The notes beneath the pieces were generated by a model. It was given only the letters and a program-made list of their open reading frames with translations. It searched no databases and was not told the origin of the DNA. Below are positions 24,301 through 39,300 of a stretch of DNA of 64,000 nucleotides, in pieces (the first letter of the stretch is position 1; the number at the start of each line of letters is the position of its first letter). This DNA comes from Conchocele bisecta (lineage: Eukaryota; Mollusca; Bivalvia; Lucinida; Thyasiridae). The position numbers and the translations under genes were made by a program. The stretch covers positions 56,133,131-56,197,130 of the forward strand of contig CM055268.1 of assembly GCA_029237695.1 (NCBI GenBank), in the 5' to 3' direction.

Positions 24301-27300
24301 TAAATTAAACTTTACCGTCAGTCGGATGAGAATTGAAACCGAGGTCCCGTCTCAATAACACCTTAGCTGTTGCTGGGACGTTAATACCATTCACTTTTTG
24401 TCGTTTGCTGTTGTTTTTATGCCCCCGCCACCGAATGGTGAGGGGGGCATAGCGTTACCGGTGTCTGTATGTACGTACGTCCCGAAACCTTAACGCACTG
24501 GTAAATGGCTTATAATTTCTGTTTCCTTGCTCGGATCTGCTTCACATTTCACACACGCATTGCTCCAATGGTCCTCTGCCATCCTGTGACAAATCCACAT
24601 TCGTCCCACCCCCGCTAAGCCCAGGGTCAATCTCACAGACTTGGTGCGTTCGAAAACCTTACCGCTCGAGTAAATGGCTTGTAATCAAATATGCCTCGTT
24701 TTCTTTGGCTGCAAGCGGGGGCATTCGTGTGCCGACAGGCCACATTTCTAGTTTAAATATAATCTACATTTTTTCGATGAATGTGGTTTGACAATGGATG
24801 AAAATCATCTCCAATACCATAATATTGCTGCTTACAATGCTGACAGTGCATACTCAGCGCCTCAATGTAAATCAACGTTTGCTTTATTGAGTTACAGTCG
24901 AACCTGAACGGCCACCTCTCTATAACAGCCGCTATTTTATATCCCAAATGGATGATTTCCTCTGTATTTAACCCTTAGACTGCTGAGCACGAAAATTGTT
25001 GTCTACTGTTGCTTTGCGTTCTTTCTCAATAAAAACATGTTTTGACAGCATTTTAGAATCCTTTCCATTGGAAATGATTCTAAAATGTTGCCAAAACATG
25101 TTTTTTGATGAGAATTATAGAAGAAAATAAATAAACCGATGACGACAAAATTTTATTTAGCATTAACAGCCACCTCTACAACAGCCAGTTTTGCGTCTTC
25201 CCATGTGTGGCTGTTGTAGAGAGGTTGCACTGTAGTTATCTTTCCTCCTAAAGGGTATGTGTCTCGGATGATGTCTCGGATATCCAATATGTGGCTTTTG
25301 CTTCATGCACAGTGAATAACATATAAAAACCAATTGCACCATTTTATTTGATCACATTCCTAAAATGTTGTATTCAAGTGCGTGTTATCAGAAACTGTGT
25401 TAAGCAGGGGAGATAATTTGGCTTGTTAATAATGACAAATTGTGAAATTTCTTTATTTTTTGTTGTAAAATAATAATACTATGCCCAATTTAGCAAGAAG
25501 CTCCCATTATAGTTAGTGTAATCCCAAATTGACTGGAGAAATGGGGATTATGGGTTTTGTGACCAGTGTAGATCCAGATCAGGCTGTGCATCTGCACAGT
25601 CTGATCAGGACCTGCACAATTCGCCGTTCTATCGATGAAGCACCCATCATGTTTCTAATGAGCATTAAAGAATGTTATCAGCCTACCAGAGTGTGTTATA
25701 TGATCAGGAGCTACACAGGTCACAAAACCTATAAGCCCTATTTCTCCAGCCAAAAGCCACAAACCATGACACTATAATTCCAGCACAAAAATATTTACAC
25801 AATTCCCTAACATTTGAATGGCCCGTAGCAAATAATCCTAGAAATATATATCCCAGTAAACTCCCACGCCAAATTACTTTCTACAGGTGCGCTGTCAGTG
25901 CTGTCAATGTAAACAAATGGCGGCCGTCTGTCAAAATAAACACATTTTCTTGATGAATTTATTTCAAATGCTGGAATTATAAGGAATGAATGGCCTTTTT
26001 GTGGAATTTATCGGGGATATAAACTTGGAAAAGTCGCGGGAATACTGGACGAGGACTTCCGGCCTTCGTCCAGTATTCCTGCGACTTTTCCAAGCTTATA
26101 CCCCGATAAATTCAACAAAAAGGCTATTCATTCCTATAGTATTTTAGTTCTGAAATTTTTTATTGTCATTTTATTGTCATTTTAGTGCTGACTATATGTA
26201 TAAGTCCCTATATGTATAAGTTATTGTTCACGTATTGGATTTTTAAGGAATTAAATGCAAGGGAGCGTTAGCTACCGCAGCATTTAGTTCCTTAAAAATC
26301 AAATATGTGAACAATAACATACTTATATTTAGCCAGGTTTATAATGCAGTCTCCAATCTGAGTATTGACTTTCCATTTCCTGTGGTACAGGTAGTAACTT
26401 CTTGCGGTTAAACATGTTGAATAATTGCAGCGCGATACTGGCCACCGAAAATTGGCTTAGAAAATTGGGCGAATTATAAAGTAAATTCCTGTGTGTATTT
26501 TCCATTGCTGTATAACAAACATAAACCCAAATCTATGAATCAATCTATGTCCCAGATACGGCGGTATATCGTTTGGTGAGATAGACTCGGCAGCCATAGC
26601 CACGAATGCCTCAGAAGTTGCCGACGCCCTAGAGAGAATTCTGAGCGCCGCCAACAACGGGACCCGAGTCTCCCTGGGCAACAACACATTCTGGGGGGAC
26701 CTGGCGTACACACTGCCCCGGCTGAGTGTTAAAGATGTCGCAAAGGTACGATTCAATTTGGGGGGTTTCACTAAACTTTGTACGACTAAAATGTTTGTAA
26801 GTGCAAATTTAGGTTTATAGTCTGGAAATTCCAATTGATGGATTTCCATGTATTGAGAGCATAGGCTGCATATTCAGCCTATGCTCAATAAATGTAAGTC
26901 CAAATTGTTTACAAGAAAACACTGTTAATTTAATTTACAGACATAATTTTTCACTTTAAATACAAACATTTTAGTCTTACGAAGTTAGTGAAATGGGCCT
27001 ATTGTGTTTATCAGGTAACTCGCATGTATGCATTTACGCAATAAAGTCATGGGCTATTGGGTTTGTTGTGTTATGTAAAACATTTAGTCTGTTTAAAGCA
27101 GGGATTCCGCTGGCGATCGCCACTTTCGCAATTGGCGATAAAAATAAACAATTGGCGATAAAAAATTACAATTTTCGAAAAAAGAAAAAAAATCAAAAAA
27201 AAAAATCAAAAAAAAAAAAAAATCAAAAAAAATCTTCTTTTTTTGAAAGTTGTAATTTTTTATCGCCAATTGTTTTATTTATTTTTGAAGTGGCGATTTT

Positions 27301-30300
27301 TTTCCCCAGCGGAATCCCTCTTAAAGTGTGTGGAGTCCAAAGGACTCCTGTCACCTCTGTTTAATACATTTTGTTGATCAATTTAAGAAGAAACTCAGTA
27401 AACTTGTTTAATAAATATATTAAATAGATCTTTTTATTAAACTTGTTGACTGATTTAATAAACACAGTACAGCCTCGTTCCGTATGAAATCAGTAAACTT
27501 GTTTAATAACTATATCATATTAAATCATAACTCCTGTAATCTTGTTTAATAAATATCATAGCTAATCAGCACTCGTGTAAAAACCCTCTATTTTACGTTT
27601 GTTTTATATTTGTTCATGTACATGTAACGAAGATAAATATTAAAAAAAAAAACAACCTGTGTGTCCTATTTATACAGGTTTGGTACAACAACAAAGGCTG
27701 GGCGGCGAGCGTGGCCTACATCAACGTGATGAACAACCTCATCCTGCGGAGCAACCTGCCCGCGGGCGTAGATCCTGCGGATTACGGCATCACTGCGTAC
27801 AACCATCCCATGCCTATGACCAAGGAACAGTTGAACGACGAAACAATGTAAGATTAATTATAGTTCTGTTTGTTGTGTACCACTTGGAAACTAGGGGTGC
27901 GTTTCACTAAACTTCGTACGACTAAAGTGTTTGTAAGTGTAAATTTAGGGTCGTCTGTAAATTTCAATTGATGGATTTATATTTATTGAGCATAGGCTGC
28001 ATATGCAGCCTATGCTCAATAAATGTAAATCCAATAATTGTTTACAAGAAAACAATGTTAATGTGAAATTTACAGACTATCATAATTTTGCACTTACGAA
28101 CATTTTAGTCGTAAGGTTAGTGAAACGGCCCCCAGGAAGTGAGCTTGGTCCAAACGCGCCTTTCCTGTATTCGTATTAGCCAATCAGTCGCTGTTTTCCC
28201 ATTTCACCTTTTCTCAGCCGAGGGATGGATTGTGATCAGTAGCCTATTTCACCAACATTGCAAAGTATACTTATCTAGCAAAGTATCTAGCAAAGTATAC
28301 TATCTAGCAAAGTATACTTTCAGGGAGTAATCATTTATTTTTCCTGAAATGCATTATTTCATACAGAACTAAATACTGCATATATTTGATGCTTGAAAGT
28401 ATGCAGAATTATTATACTGAATTTATTACATTATCACATCCATTTTGGCTGTGATAATGTAATAAATTCAGTATAATAAAAATTAATAAATTTATCCTTA
28501 AATTGAAAATTTCTCAATGTATACTTTGCTAGAAAAGTTTGTTTGTTTGTTTATTAGTGTTTAACGGCCTATCAACAGCTAAGGTCATGTAAAGCCGGGC
28601 AAACGGGTTCGATCGCATTTTAACCTGCTGCATTGGGGGGAAAATAATCCCAAAATAAGAACGGAATATTTACATCGAGAACAAATATATTCAGCCTGCC
28701 CTGAAATTAGAATAACCTGACCTGGTGCCAGGTCCATACCACACCAAAGTCACTTGGCCCCTTCCCCTAAAATAGGATTACGAATATCGTAATACTCACA
28801 TAAGGGGTATAACCAGATTCAACCGTCACATACAAAATGCCAAAGACGTATGTGAGGGCCAAACCAGGTCTCCAGTCGGGATTCCGGTAAGCATGAACCC
28901 CGATCGTTAAATTACCCATCGCGTGCTCCCACCTGCCACCCACCGCTAGAAAAGTATACTTTGCAATTTTGATGAAATCGGCTACTGGTGGTGGAACATT
29001 TAACTTCAATGCCGAAGTTCAAACCAGGGTTCAATTCCTGCTTTAGGCATGAAAAAATACTTTCATCACATTTTTCCATTCCCCTAGCCTTTCGGACGGT
29101 ACTCGAAACTGAGTTCACATCTCCATATGACCTTCGCTGTTGCTGGGACATTAAGCCCAAATACTTTCACTTTTTTCTCAATCGACAATCCATATTATAA
29201 CGGTGACCATATTTTACTGTGAAAACTAACATCTACAATCTGCAGAGTGAACCATGTGTCAATTAATTAAATAATTTAATTCTTTCCAGCAATTGGCCTC
29301 AATAACACTCTACTCGGTTGGTTGGCTCAACCCGTTCACCTAAATATCCAGCATTGACTTTCCACGCATGTTTTGGATTATTCAATTAATGAGAAAATAC
29401 AGAATTATGTTTAGAATTGGACAAATACTGATAAGTTTTGAGCAGGCATTTGGATCTACAGTGTTCGCAAATGTTGCTATTTCGGTCTGTAGGCTTGAAA
29501 GGGTTAATCTTTATTTCATTGTATTTTTTCCAGCCGTGCGAGTTTCAAGGACATGCTGATCGCGATCTGTGTGATATTCGCCATGTCGTTCATTCCTGCA
29601 AGCTTCACTATGTACCTGATCGAGGAGCGAGCTTCCAACTCCAAGCACCTGCAGTTCGTTAGTGGTGTTAACCCTGTCATGTATTGGGTGTCCAATCTCT
29701 GTTGGGACATGGTAATAATGATATATGTATAATCATAATTTTTGTTTGAAACAAGTTTCAATGACAGAATGGTAAATATTGCATAACATGATCAAAGTGT
29801 GCGGATGCCTGGATTGATCTGGGTCTACACTGGATGTCTCATGATCCAGTGGAATATATTGCTTTTGAATATTTATTATAGGAATGAATGGCCTTTTTGT
29901 GGAATTTATCGGGGTATAAACTTGGAAAAGTCGCGGGAATACTGGACGAAGGCCGGAAGGCCTCGTCCAGTATTCCCGCGACTTTTACAAGTTTATATCC
30001 CCGATAAATTCCACAAAAAGGCCATTCAATCCTTATAATTCCAGCATTTGAAATAAATTCATCAAGAAAATTTCCGTTTTCTTACCTCACGGTTGCGGAA
30101 AGTAGTTTGGCGTGGGAGTTTACTGGGATATAAATTTTGGACAGAGACTTGCTACGGGCCAATCAAATGTTAGGGAATTGTGTAAATATTTTTGCATTAC
30201 GCAGACACGTCTTATTTGGAATTAATAAATATGTGAACTACTTTCGGCAAGGGAGATAATCAATATCACGCGAACTATTTTCATGGGAGCCAAGCGGATT

Positions 30301-33300
30301 GTTTTGTTTATTAGTATATATAGTTTTAATCTATCTCCTGTGATATATAATGATAATTTACTTCGATATGTTATGGGTACTAATACATGTTGTTTCAATA
30401 GCGTATCTCTGTAACGGTATCGTTGTAGATGGAGTTGCAAAATAATTTAATAATTATTAAGTTCAAATGGTTGCGTAATACTGATAGCACTTCTGTATAA
30501 ATATAATCGTCGTAAATGGCGCAATAGTCGCGAGGTTAAGGTCGCCGACTTTTATGATTTAATTACCGATTCCCGAAAGTCGTGGGTTCGAACCTCGACT
30601 TGGTATATATTTTTTTTCTCCATATATATTATTTTTCTGATTTTAATATATTCACAATTTTATGATTTTAATACAAATAGCTATAAATATGTTTTTTTAA
30701 GTTTGAGGTACTGTCTATACCATATAATTTTTTACTGTCCCAAAATCTATTTTTTTTGGCTGTCACAATTAATTAATTTTCAGACAGCAAACATTTTTTT
30801 ATGAATTTGAAATAATTATTGTACGTCCTCCATCTGATCACAACACTGTTGGAACTGCGCATGTGGCTACCACGACCAGAATTCACTGACCGCAAACACA
30901 GAATTTGGCGTCTATTTATTAAATTATTATTTTTTATTTTATTTGAATTCTGCGTGAGCGCTGAATTTTGTGTCAACACCATTTACCGAAAATATTGGTG
31001 ATTTTCTAAACAAATATCGGAGAAATGCGGCTATATATTTTGTGTCAATTTTCAACACCATTTACGGAAAAAAAATACTGATTTTTTAAAACAATATCGG
31101 CACAACTAAATACGGTGATAGAATTTTTGTTGACTTTTCAAATACCATTTACGGAAATTATTACTGATTTTCTAAAAACAATATCGGCGAAGGTGTACTG
31201 AACTACTTTTTCTTTTAAATAACCAGCCGTCTAATAGATCTGTGTATACTCGAGAGTATATCGTTAATTGTCATGTTGTCTCCGACAGTGAGGTGTTGCG
31301 GCACACATCAAAACGACACGTCAATTTCAAAACATTGCCTAAGGGTCAGTCAACATTTACAGCTGTGTGGTGTCATCAGATCAACACCTCGTCACACACG
31401 ACTGCATTATCGATTTTTTCCACACAAAGCGACGTGTATTTACAACTAGATCTGTGTAATGTGTCGGGTGTAGCCAAAGACCATACATAAATTCGTAATT
31501 AGTCGCAGATGTAGCCTTAAAATATAATCAATTTCCTTAAATTACGTCCGCAAGTTGACAGATATTTCAGCGCAGACGTCATCGTAATTTGCCGTTATTT
31601 ATTTCCAAAATTAGCCGTATATTCTGTAAATGGCGTTGAAAGTTGACAATAAATTAAGACCAGATTAGTACGTTAAATCGCTATATAGACGACAACTGAC
31701 GATCCGATGAGAGAGAGTAATACCGTTTACGCGTATCCAATATTAAATATACATTGTCATTTTTTTATGACTTTCTTGGTTTTACCGAGAAATTCAAACC
31801 GTTTCTATTATTGGGGAACATAATATCATGATTAGCACACCGTTTCACTAAGCTGGGGCTACTCAGGGAATGGGATTACACGGTATATTGTTTACACTGG
31901 ATTAATGGCGGTCCCCATGAGGTATCAGGTAAATCTTATTTTTCAATAATATGACTGTGGTTTATTCCTTTTAGTGATGACCATGTTCCATCCGTTAACA
32001 CTTATTTAGCAGCATTACTTATGTAGTTAGTCTGAACATTCTGCAGAGAAATTTGAATTGGACGGAATCGAGCGTTGTTTAAACTTAGTCCGGTTCATAT
32101 GCACAGGCCAAAATATGAACTGAAAATGGCGCTTTGTGTGACAGAAATCCGTACGCGGACGAATAAAAAAAATATTTTGTTATAAATATCACATATGCGA
32201 AACACGCGGTAGCATCTACTGTTTTAATAATATGCATACATATTGTTTAATTAAGGTTTAATAGTGATATACTTATGAATAATACACGATACTATGGTTT
32301 ATACTCCAGCACTATGTTTTAAGGCTGTGTGATTTGCCTCGATATAAGCTGGATTAATTGTATCCCCCGGACTCCGTCGGGGGATGCTATGGATTTGACA
32401 GCGCGCCGCGTCCGCCGCAGACACTTCTTGTCCGGAGCATAACTCGAACACCCTTTGGAATATTTTCATGAAACTTCACACATGCATAGACCACGACCCG
32501 AAGGTGTGTCGCGCACAAGAATGACAACTCTTGCATAGCTTTTTGTTATCCCTTTTTTGTCTTGCACTGATTTTCGTCCGGGAGCATAACTCCACCACCC
32601 TTTTCGAATATTTTCATGAAATTACACATGCATAGACCACGCCCGAAGGTGTTTTTTGTCGCGCACAGAATGACAACTCTTGCATAGCCTAATTTTTGAG
32701 TTAATCTCCCTTTCGCGCACTATTGACCATACTTGCCACCCTTTGGAATATTTTTATGAAACTTAACACATTCAATTAGACCACGAACCGAAGGTGTGTC
32801 GTGCACAAGAATGACAACTCTTGCATAGCTAATTTTTTAGTTATCTCCCTTTTTTGTTTTCGCTCACTGATTTCCTGTCCGGAGCATAACTCGACCACCC
32901 TTTGGAATATTTTCATGAAACTTCACACATGCATAGACCACGACCCGGAGGTGTGTCGCGCACAAGAATGACAACTCTTGCGTAGCTAATTTTTCAGTTA
33001 TCTCCCTTTTTTGTTTTGCACACTCTACAAACTGGACAATAATGCATGAAGACCTGTTTTCTCGTCTGCTCTGTACACCTGTTCTCGTGTGCTCTGTACA
33101 CCTTACCTGTAGAGAGAACAATAGAAACTGGGAGAACCATGTGCTAGCATGGGCTAGCATGTGCAGATGTCCAGTGCTTGACCACTGTTGACCAGGTAAT
33201 TTATACAGGTAAATTACTACATTGGGTACTGTGTTGAAAATATTGTGGCATTATGTGGACCTGTGCAGATATATGTAGATAAATATAGGACTATTAAAAA

Positions 33301-36300
33301 AAATCTGGTCTCCAATAGCAAGCATTATTATTTTTAAACTTTTTTTTTTCATTTTTTTTTTTTTTTTTTTATTTTTTTTTTTTTTTTTTCATTTTTTTTT
33401 TCAAATTATTTTTCAATTTTACTGAGAAAATAAATCTGGGCTCCAGTAGCAAGCATTATTATTTTTAAACTTTTTTTTTTTACTCTTTTTTTTTCCATTT
33501 TTTTTTTTCATTTTTTTTTTCAAATTATTTTTCAATTTTTGTCCAGTAGCATAAGGTCGTAAGTTCTATATACAGACTATTCACCTGTGCATGTGCTAGC
33601 ATGTGCAACTGACCACTGACCACTTACAGGTAATTTTATACAGGTAAATGATTTATATTACATTTCCGTAAACTGTGTTGAAAATATTGTGGCATTATGT
33701 GGACCTGTGCAGATATATGTAGATAAATATAGGACTATTAAAAAAAATTCTGGGCTCCAGTAGCAAGCATTATTATTTTTAATTTTTAAACTTTTTTCCA
33801 TTTTTTTTTTTTTGTTTTTTTTTTCATTTTTTTTTTTCAAATTCTTTTCAATTTTTGTCTAGTAGCATAAGGTCGTAAGTGCTATATACAGACTATTATC
33901 ATATAATAAAACAATTATTGACTAGTGAGCCATAGAATATAATCTGATATTCTATGGTTCACTAGTCAATAATTGTATAATATGTTCGGGCCAGTGAAAA
34001 TTGCTTTCGGGCCCAGGCTCGAGGTCAAGGCGGGACAAGGCGAGGCATCTGATTCCGCGGAATTCTTGTTTACTTATCTCCCTTTGTTGTTTCGTGCTCT
34101 GATTTTGTATCAGAGCATAACTCGAACACGCATACGCATTGCTCTAATGGTCCTCTACCGCCTGTGCCAATCCACGTTGGTTCTGCCCCCGTCAAGCCCA
34201 GGGTCAAGGTCACATTACTTAGTGCTTCAAAAACATTAACGCTTGGGTAAATATCTTATACTTTCTGTTTTCTTTCATGGATCATGGTCATCTTCATATT
34301 TCATATACGCATTGCTCTAATGGTCCTCTACCGCCCTGTGCCAAATCCACGTTCGTCCTGCCCCACCAATCCCAGGGTCAAGGTCACATACTTGGTGCTT
34401 CAAAAACTTTAACGCTCATGTAAATATCTTATAATTTTTATTTCCATTCACGGATCAACTTCATATTTCATATACGCGTTGCTCTAATGGTCGTCTACCG
34501 CCCTGTGCCAAAGCCACGTTCGTCCTGCCCCCGCCAAGCCCAGGGTCAAGGTCACATACTTAGTGCTTCAAAAACTTTAACGCTCGGGTAAATATCTTAT
34601 AATTTCTGTTTTCTTTCATGGATCATCTTCATATTTCATATACGCATTGCTCTAATGGTCCTCTACCGCCCTGTGCCAAATCCACGTTCGTCCTGCCCCC
34701 GCCAATCCCAGGGTCAAGGTCACATACTTGGTGCTTCAAAAACTTTAATGCTCAGGTAAATATCTTATAATTTTTCTTTCCATTCACGGATCAACTTCAT
34801 ATTTCATATATGCGTTGCTCTAATGGTCCTCTACCACCCTGTGCCAATCCACGTTCGTCCCGCCCCGCCAAGCCCAGGGTTAACATCATATACTTAGTGC
34901 TTCAAAAACTTTAACGCTCAGGTAAATATCTTATAATTTCTGTTTTCTTTCACGGATCAGCTTCATATTTCATATATGCATTGCTCTAATGGTCCTCTAC
35001 CGCCCTGTGCCAAATCCACGTTTGTCCTGCCCCCGCCAAGCCCAGGGTCAAGGTCACATACTTGGTGCTTCAAAACTTTAACGCTCAGGTAAAAGAAAAT
35101 TTTGACTTGCAATTTGGCCTCATTTATTATCAAAGCGATATGTGGGACATCCGTGTTCTATGAACACATTTTCTAGTTTATTAAACTTCACACATGCATA
35201 GAAGACGACCCAAAGGTGTGTCGCACGTAAGAATGACAACTCTTGCGTCGTTAATTTCTTAGTTATCTCCCTTTGTTGTTTCGTGCACTGATTTCGTGTC
35301 TGGAGCATAACTCGAACACCCTTTGGAATATTTTCATGAAACTTCACACATGCATAGACCACGACCCTAAAGGTGCCCTAGCTATGACAGGAATGCAACT
35401 CTTGCATCACTAATTCTTTAGTTATCTCCCTTTGTTTTTCCGTCACTGATTTTGTCTCCGGAGCATAACTCGAACACCCTTTTTTCAAACTACTTGTGTA
35501 TCTGGGGAGGGGGATACACATGCGCTTGTCGACAAGCGTCCATTTCTAGTTAATACTTATATTCATGCGCTTCATGAGAACATCAATACATTTAAAATAT
35601 ACAGATATTACTTAAAGGGGTACCGATATGATACATTTTAATAATATAAATATGGAAAATACACATTACAATCGCTTACAACATAAGTTATTGATCGAAA
35701 ATAGTCACTGCATCGTGACCTATTTGACCGCATTACCTATTGCGCGGGTACCTCATCATACCCACTGTTTACATAGGTAACTGGGGGTATAGTGAGGTAT
35801 GCTCGCTAATACAATGTTTGCGTAATGTGTGCTGGAATTATTACAATAATAATGTGTATGCTCTCGTTTGAACTTCACAATTTTGCCTTACAACTCGTAA
35901 AACATTTATATCGTAATATCTGAAGGCTTGATACTTGGTGTGGAACTTCCTTATGGTAGTTAGATGCTCAGAGTTAATTTTAATATGTGTACCCTTTTTG
36001 GAATTAGAATTTTGCCTCGTTTACTTTCAAAATGGTAGGTGGGGCATCCATGTTCTATGAACACATTTACTTGTTTACAAAATGAGACTTATTGAGTTTA
36101 TCACAGGTATACAGTGGGGTCAGCATGTAAGTGCACACATGAACAAACACGACAGGTTGGAACCAACCTGTCGTGTTCGTTCGTGTGTGCACTTACACGC
36201 TGACCCCACTAGCTGAAGGTAAAGATCACGTTCTTGATCCTGATCAAATATCACACTCACGTAGCCTGATAATAATCAATATTGCTTGTTAAAGCATGAC

Positions 36301-39300
36301 AGGTGTTTTATTGATGGAATGGCGAACAGTCTTCAGTCACTGCCACAATTAGAGAGAAATAAAGACACATAAATATATTTAAACCAAGCTGCCGTCCAGG
36401 GAGCCGTTTCACTAAATTTTGTACGACTAATATGTTTGTAAGTGCAAATTTATGATTGTCTGGAATTTTCAATTGATGGATTTACATTTATTGAGCATAG
36501 GCTGCATAGGCTGCATAGGCTGCAGGCTGCATAGGCTGCATAGGCTGCATAGGCTGCATATGCAGCCTATACTCAATAAATGTAAATTCAATAATTGTTT
36601 ACAAGAAATCATTGTTAATGTGAAACATACTGACTATTATAATTTTGTACTTACGAACATTTTATTCGTACAAAGTTTAGTGAAACGGCCCCCTGTCTCC
36701 TATGACCTAAACTGGTACACTAAACCCTTTCACATTTAACCTTTTTGTGTACAGATCAACTACATCATCCCGGCGGTGCTGTGTATATTTATATTCCTGG
36801 CGTTCAACACGAAGGCGTATGTGTCATCCACCAACGCCCCCTGTCTCGTGGCGCTGCTCTTCTTGTATGGGTGAGTTATATGTCTGAATATTTACACCTT
36901 CTATGAATTCATAATGGAAACATCCAATCAACGTATTGTGTTTATATCCCAATACATGAGAAGTCGCGCGACGTTGATTGGTTAAAGTTTGTTTGATTTC
37001 ATTATTTTTGACGACATTATCGATAATGGTCCGCTATTGATCAGCAATGTCGCTGTTCCATGAAGAAAATGACATTCAACAAAACGATTCTTTTAATTTT
37101 GACGCCATATTTGGTTATTTACAGTTTTTAAATTTCATTTTTGTTTTCGTCATTTTTAGCGCGCCTTCCAAAGGAAGCCGTGCTTATGGCATACCATCGG
37201 CGTCGTAGCGTCCGTCCGTCCGTCCGTCCGTCCGTCCGTCCGTCCGTCCGCCCTGACGGTACTATACTTATGTGGCTAGCCCCACAGGGTTATGGACTTA
37301 GTAAAGGTTAGGGTTGGTTACAATTAGCCACCTAAAAATCCGTCCGTCCGTCCGTCCGTCCTCAAAAATTATAATGGCCTATATTTTCTGTTTCCTTGCT
37401 TGGATTTGCTTCATATTTCACACACGCATTGCTCAAAGAGTCCTCTACTGCGCTGTGGCAAATCCACGTCCGTGCCGCCTCTTCTTAGCCCACGGTCAAG
37501 GTCACATACTTTGTGCATCTCGAAACCTTAATGCTCGGACGCTCGGGTAAATGGCCTACATTTTCTGTTTCCTTGCTTGGATTTGCTTCATATTTCACAC
37601 ACGCATTGCTCCAAGGGTCCTCTACCTCTGCTAAGCCCAGGGTCAAGGTCAAATACTTTGTACGCTCGAAACCTTAACACGCTCTGGTAAATGGCTCGTA
37701 CATATTCTTTCCCTTATCCAGCACGTTGTGTTTTCAAATGTGCCCTCGGTTCCTTTACTGCCACCGGGCGCGCTTCGTTGTCCTCTGACAACTCTTGTTT
37801 TTTGTTCCCATAAAAAACATTAATTTAATACATACAACTCACAATACTTGTGTCATGCTGCTTGTTGCTAATATTGACTCAACCCTTCAGTGATGATATT
37901 TGACGTCTCTCCAAGCAGATATCAAGGGTTATACAGTGAGGTCCCCAGGGTGTCCGGTTTAGAGAGGTTCCACTGTAAATCAGGCATATAGAGAATAGTA
38001 GGTTAGTGCCGTGAATGGGAAAAAATATCCGGCAAGGCTCAAGAATTTTTTTATTTCTCATCAGAAGTATATGTTGTGACCACTCATTTGAACCGTCTCG
38101 CCGAAACGGTTCAAATGAGTGGTCACAACATATATTTTGGTTCATAAATAAGGAAAAATATGATAGAGAATAGTAGGTTAGTGCCGTGAATGGAAAAAAT
38201 ATCTGGCAAGGCTCAGGAAACGGGATGGGCGAGGCTCTGTCGAGCACATCCCATTTCCGTGCCGCGCCAGATATTTTTTTCCCATTCACGGCACTAACCT
38301 ACTATTCTATTTATCCCGTCAACACCTACAAATGGCTGTAAAATGCAAAAATAGTATTGACTGGATATCAAAAATGTTTCACGGCACCGTGTTTCACGGC
38401 ACATATGCACTGTGTTGACGGGATAAATGACCATTCTGGGATGGATGTATTTTGCAATCATGAACATGCATTACCAAGAAACCCATCAAAATGAGATCAC
38501 ATATATTAAGGAGGAATAATGCAGAATATATAATATATTTACTCTGAAAATTGTGTCACCTTTTGACCCGATTTACGCAAAATATTGTAAATATCTCCAA
38601 GCAGATATCGAGGGCAGTATGTCCTTTTTTATCAGATATACAAACATATCGGGGTAGGAAAATAATCTGACCTTATATTGCAGCTGGGTGATGATTCCGC
38701 TGATGTACCCGTTCTCGCGTGTGTTCAGCGTGCCCAGCACGGCCCTGGTCACCTTGCAGTCGATCAACATATTCCTGGGCATTGTGTCCACCCTGGCCAC
38801 GTTCATCTTAGAAGTCCTGCAGAAGGATGACGAGGTTGGTAGGGATTACTGGCTGTGACTGGAGACCATAGGATATTTCCCAATAAATGCATTAATATAT
38901 CCCAATATGACACGAGACATGCCATGTGATTTTGTACCTTCGGACATCTGCGTAATTTCATTAAATATGTTTAACATGTGATTTACAATATTTTTCATAT
39001 ATAAAGTCAAAAGTTGACAAGATTTTCACTATAACACGATTTCGGTTAGTACACGTTTGTGCCTTGGCTCCCGAATTTTTTTCCTATTTGTATATCAAAA
39101 TTGTGTTAAATTTGTAACACGACTATTGTCAGAAATCGTGTTAAATTTGCGATTCTTTCCCAAATTAGACCCAAAATGGACGATTTCTTTTTTTTTATGG
39201 ACGCATAGCCTCCTTTTATCTCACCGATGTGAATGTGCAGCTGATCACGTTTGCACATTTCGTAAATTAATCCGAGCAAACTGGGAATAAGATCAGTAAG

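Larger units (their letters stand above)
32362..35549 (+). mobile_element. Composite pearl/Helentron-like region in intron 7
   Basis: 5' hairpin atcccccgga / tcgggggatg at 32362. Four tandem units of about 148 bp follow (ggagcataactcgaacaccc, cttcacacatgcatagacca, atgacaactcttgcatagct), then a different region (33040-33975). Six units of about 170 bp follow (tgctctaatggtcctctacc, cccagggtcaaggtcacata, 34140-35090). Two candidate 3' ends are present: tgttctatgaaca then CTAG at 35172-35175, and gcttgtcgacaagc then CTAG at 35546-35549. The first sits inside resumed units of the outer repeat, so one element appears inserted in or recombined with another. Confidence 0.65.

Noticed and set aside
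33973..34239. Open frame near the tandem units at 34 kb
   Set aside because: It crosses a junction between two repeat families and has no similarity or splice sites.
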